Positions 63,190-64,000 of a DNA stretch of 64,000 bases are shown here, piece after piece (the first letter of the stretch is position 1; each line of letters starts with the position of its first letter). Source of the DNA: Sphingomonas tagetis (lineage in GTDB: Bacteria > Pseudomonadota > Alphaproteobacteria > Sphingomonadales > Sphingomonadaceae); NCBI RefSeq assembly GCF_024211275.1, contig NZ_JAMLDX010000008.1, positions 1 to 64,000 on the forward strand, read 5' to 3'. The notes under the pieces were generated by a model. It saw only the letters and a program-made list of their open reading frames with translations. It was not told the DNA's origin and did not search any database. The position numbers and the translations under genes were made by a program.

Positions 63190-64000
63190 ATGAGCTCAAG
63201 GCGTGGCTTGATCATGGGAGCGCCAGCGCTGGCACTCCTAACCGTTTCCGCGGCGCCTGCCCTTGCCCGCAAGCGACTCGTCGACATCCGCAGCCATGGC
63301 GCGGTCGGAGACGGGCGCACCGTCAACACCCGCGCGATCCAGAAGGCGATCGACGCCTGCGCGCGGGCGGGCGGCGGCATGATTACCGTGCCCGCGGGTG
63401 TCTTCGTCAGCGGATCGATCGTGCTGAAGCCGGGCGTCGGGCTGGAGCTTCAACGGAACGCCGTGCTGAAGGGCTCGTCCAATCTCGACGACTATCCGCT
63501 GGTGCTACGCCGCTTCTGCGAAGCCTATCCCGAAGCGGTGCGCATGGCGCTGGTGACCTCGGTCGGCAATCATGGGCTGCGCATCGTCGGGCCGGGCACG
63601 CTCGATGGGCATGGCGATCCGTTCTGGCGGCGCTTCTTCGACATGCCGGAAGAGTATGTCGGCAAGACCAAGGTCGTTTACGGTTTCCCGCAGATCGCCT
63701 TCATCCAGGACTGCAACGACGTGCTGGTCAGCGGCGTGACCTTCAAGGACGCGGCATTCTGGAACCTGCATATGTACCGCTGCCGCAATTCGGTGGTCGA
63801 GGATTGCAGTTTCGAGGTGCCGCACGAAATCCGCGCGCCGAGTTCGGACGCGATCGACATCGATAGCTGTCAGGACATCGTCGTGCGCCGTTGCCGCTTC
63901 TCGGTCGATGACGACTGTATCGCGCTGAAGGGCACGCAGGGACCGGGCGCCGCCGCCTATGCCGAGGCGCCGCCGGTCGAGCGCATCCATATCCATGATT
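63190..64000 (+). CDS. GH28 polygalacturonase, partial (runs off the window)
   Basis: At least 270 residues. A leader (MGAPALALLTVSAAPALARK) is followed by HGAVGDGRTVNTRAIQKAID, the parallel beta-helix start of GH28. Catalytic motifs are present: GPGTLDGHGDPFW, SSDAIDIDS and VDDDCIALKG (paired Asp). GAGG precedes the ATG. It hydrolyses alpha-1,4-galacturonan or rhamnogalacturonan; exo- or endo-mode cannot be told from this part. The gene continues past 64000. Confidence 0.9.
   Translation, partial: MSSRRGLIMGAPALALLTVSAAPALARKRLVDIRSHGAVGDGRTVNTRAIQKAIDACARAGGGMITVPAGVFVSGSIVLKPGVGLELQRNAVLKGSSNLDDYPLVLRRFCEAYPEAVRMALVTSVGNHGLRIVGPGTLDGHGDPFWRRFFDMPEEYVGKTKVVYGFPQIAFIQDCNDVLVSGVTFKDAAFWNLHMYRCRNSVVEDCSFEVPHEIRAPSSDAIDIDSCQDIVVRRCRFSVDDDCIALKGTQGPGAAAYAEAPPVERIHIHD

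Overview
The window looks like a chromosome segment of a Sphingomonas-like alphaproteobacterium. This rests on high GC, many TonB-dependent receptors, a PEP-CTERM protein with the VPEPATW motif, a KaiC/hybrid-kinase pair, DUF2924/DUF3489 genes and dense operons with ATGA-type overlaps. No rRNA, tRNA or CRISPR array was seen.

Layout. (1) 1-600: DUF3489 gene and the 5' end of a DUF2924 gene. (2) 1028-9088, minus strand: DUF779 protein and acetaldehyde-type aldehyde dehydrogenase with a GAF-Fis regulator and a palindromic site, then an OprB-like porin, a second porin and a CitMHS transporter, with a GntR regulator upstream. (3) 9158-14008, minus: coupled secreted proteins (FG-GAP/CRTAC1-like protein, CocE-type hydrolase, beta-lactamase-fold serine hydrolase). 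(4) 14164-22695, plus: semialdehyde dehydrogenase, class-III aminotransferase, PepSY membrane protein, MHS-type permease, ethanolamine ammonia-lyase EutB and EutC and a beta-propeller protein, i.e. amine/ethanolamine catabolism without microcompartment genes, closed by a terminator. (5) 22747-31098, minus: TonB receptor, nitrilase-family amidohydrolase, HpcH/HpaI aldolase, 1050-residue propeller-amidohydrolase and MFS permease, a catabolic operon of unknown substrate.

(6) 31.4-38.4 kb is an accessory region. Two IS6-family left ends are stacked head-to-tail in front of a third, otherwise complete IS6 copy. That copy is split by an IS110-family (IS1111-type) element. The element's 3' noncoding region contains two segments matching opposite strands of its own insertion site, plus two weaker segments matching its own ends: the expected layout of a bridge/seek RNA. 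Gene fragments, a PEP-CTERM protein and small hypothetical genes follow.

(7) 38.4-44.3 kb, minus: MFS exporter, hybrid histidine kinase and two-domain KaiC ATPase. (8) 44.6-52.1 kb, plus: TonB receptor, MFS permease, type-B carboxylesterase, acyl-CoA ligase and TetR regulator, with a 24-bp palindrome before the first gene; probably ester uptake, hydrolysis and CoA activation. (9) 52.2-64.0 kb: a plant cell-wall (pectin-like) locus with a GH43-like propeller, GH95, GH79-like, CE15-like esterase, GH29, a large TonB receptor and a GH28 polygalacturonase that runs off the end. Three promoter regions here share the sequence AGTTGTATGA, so one regulator may control the locus.

All functions are assigned by reading motifs in the translated sequence; no database search was run.
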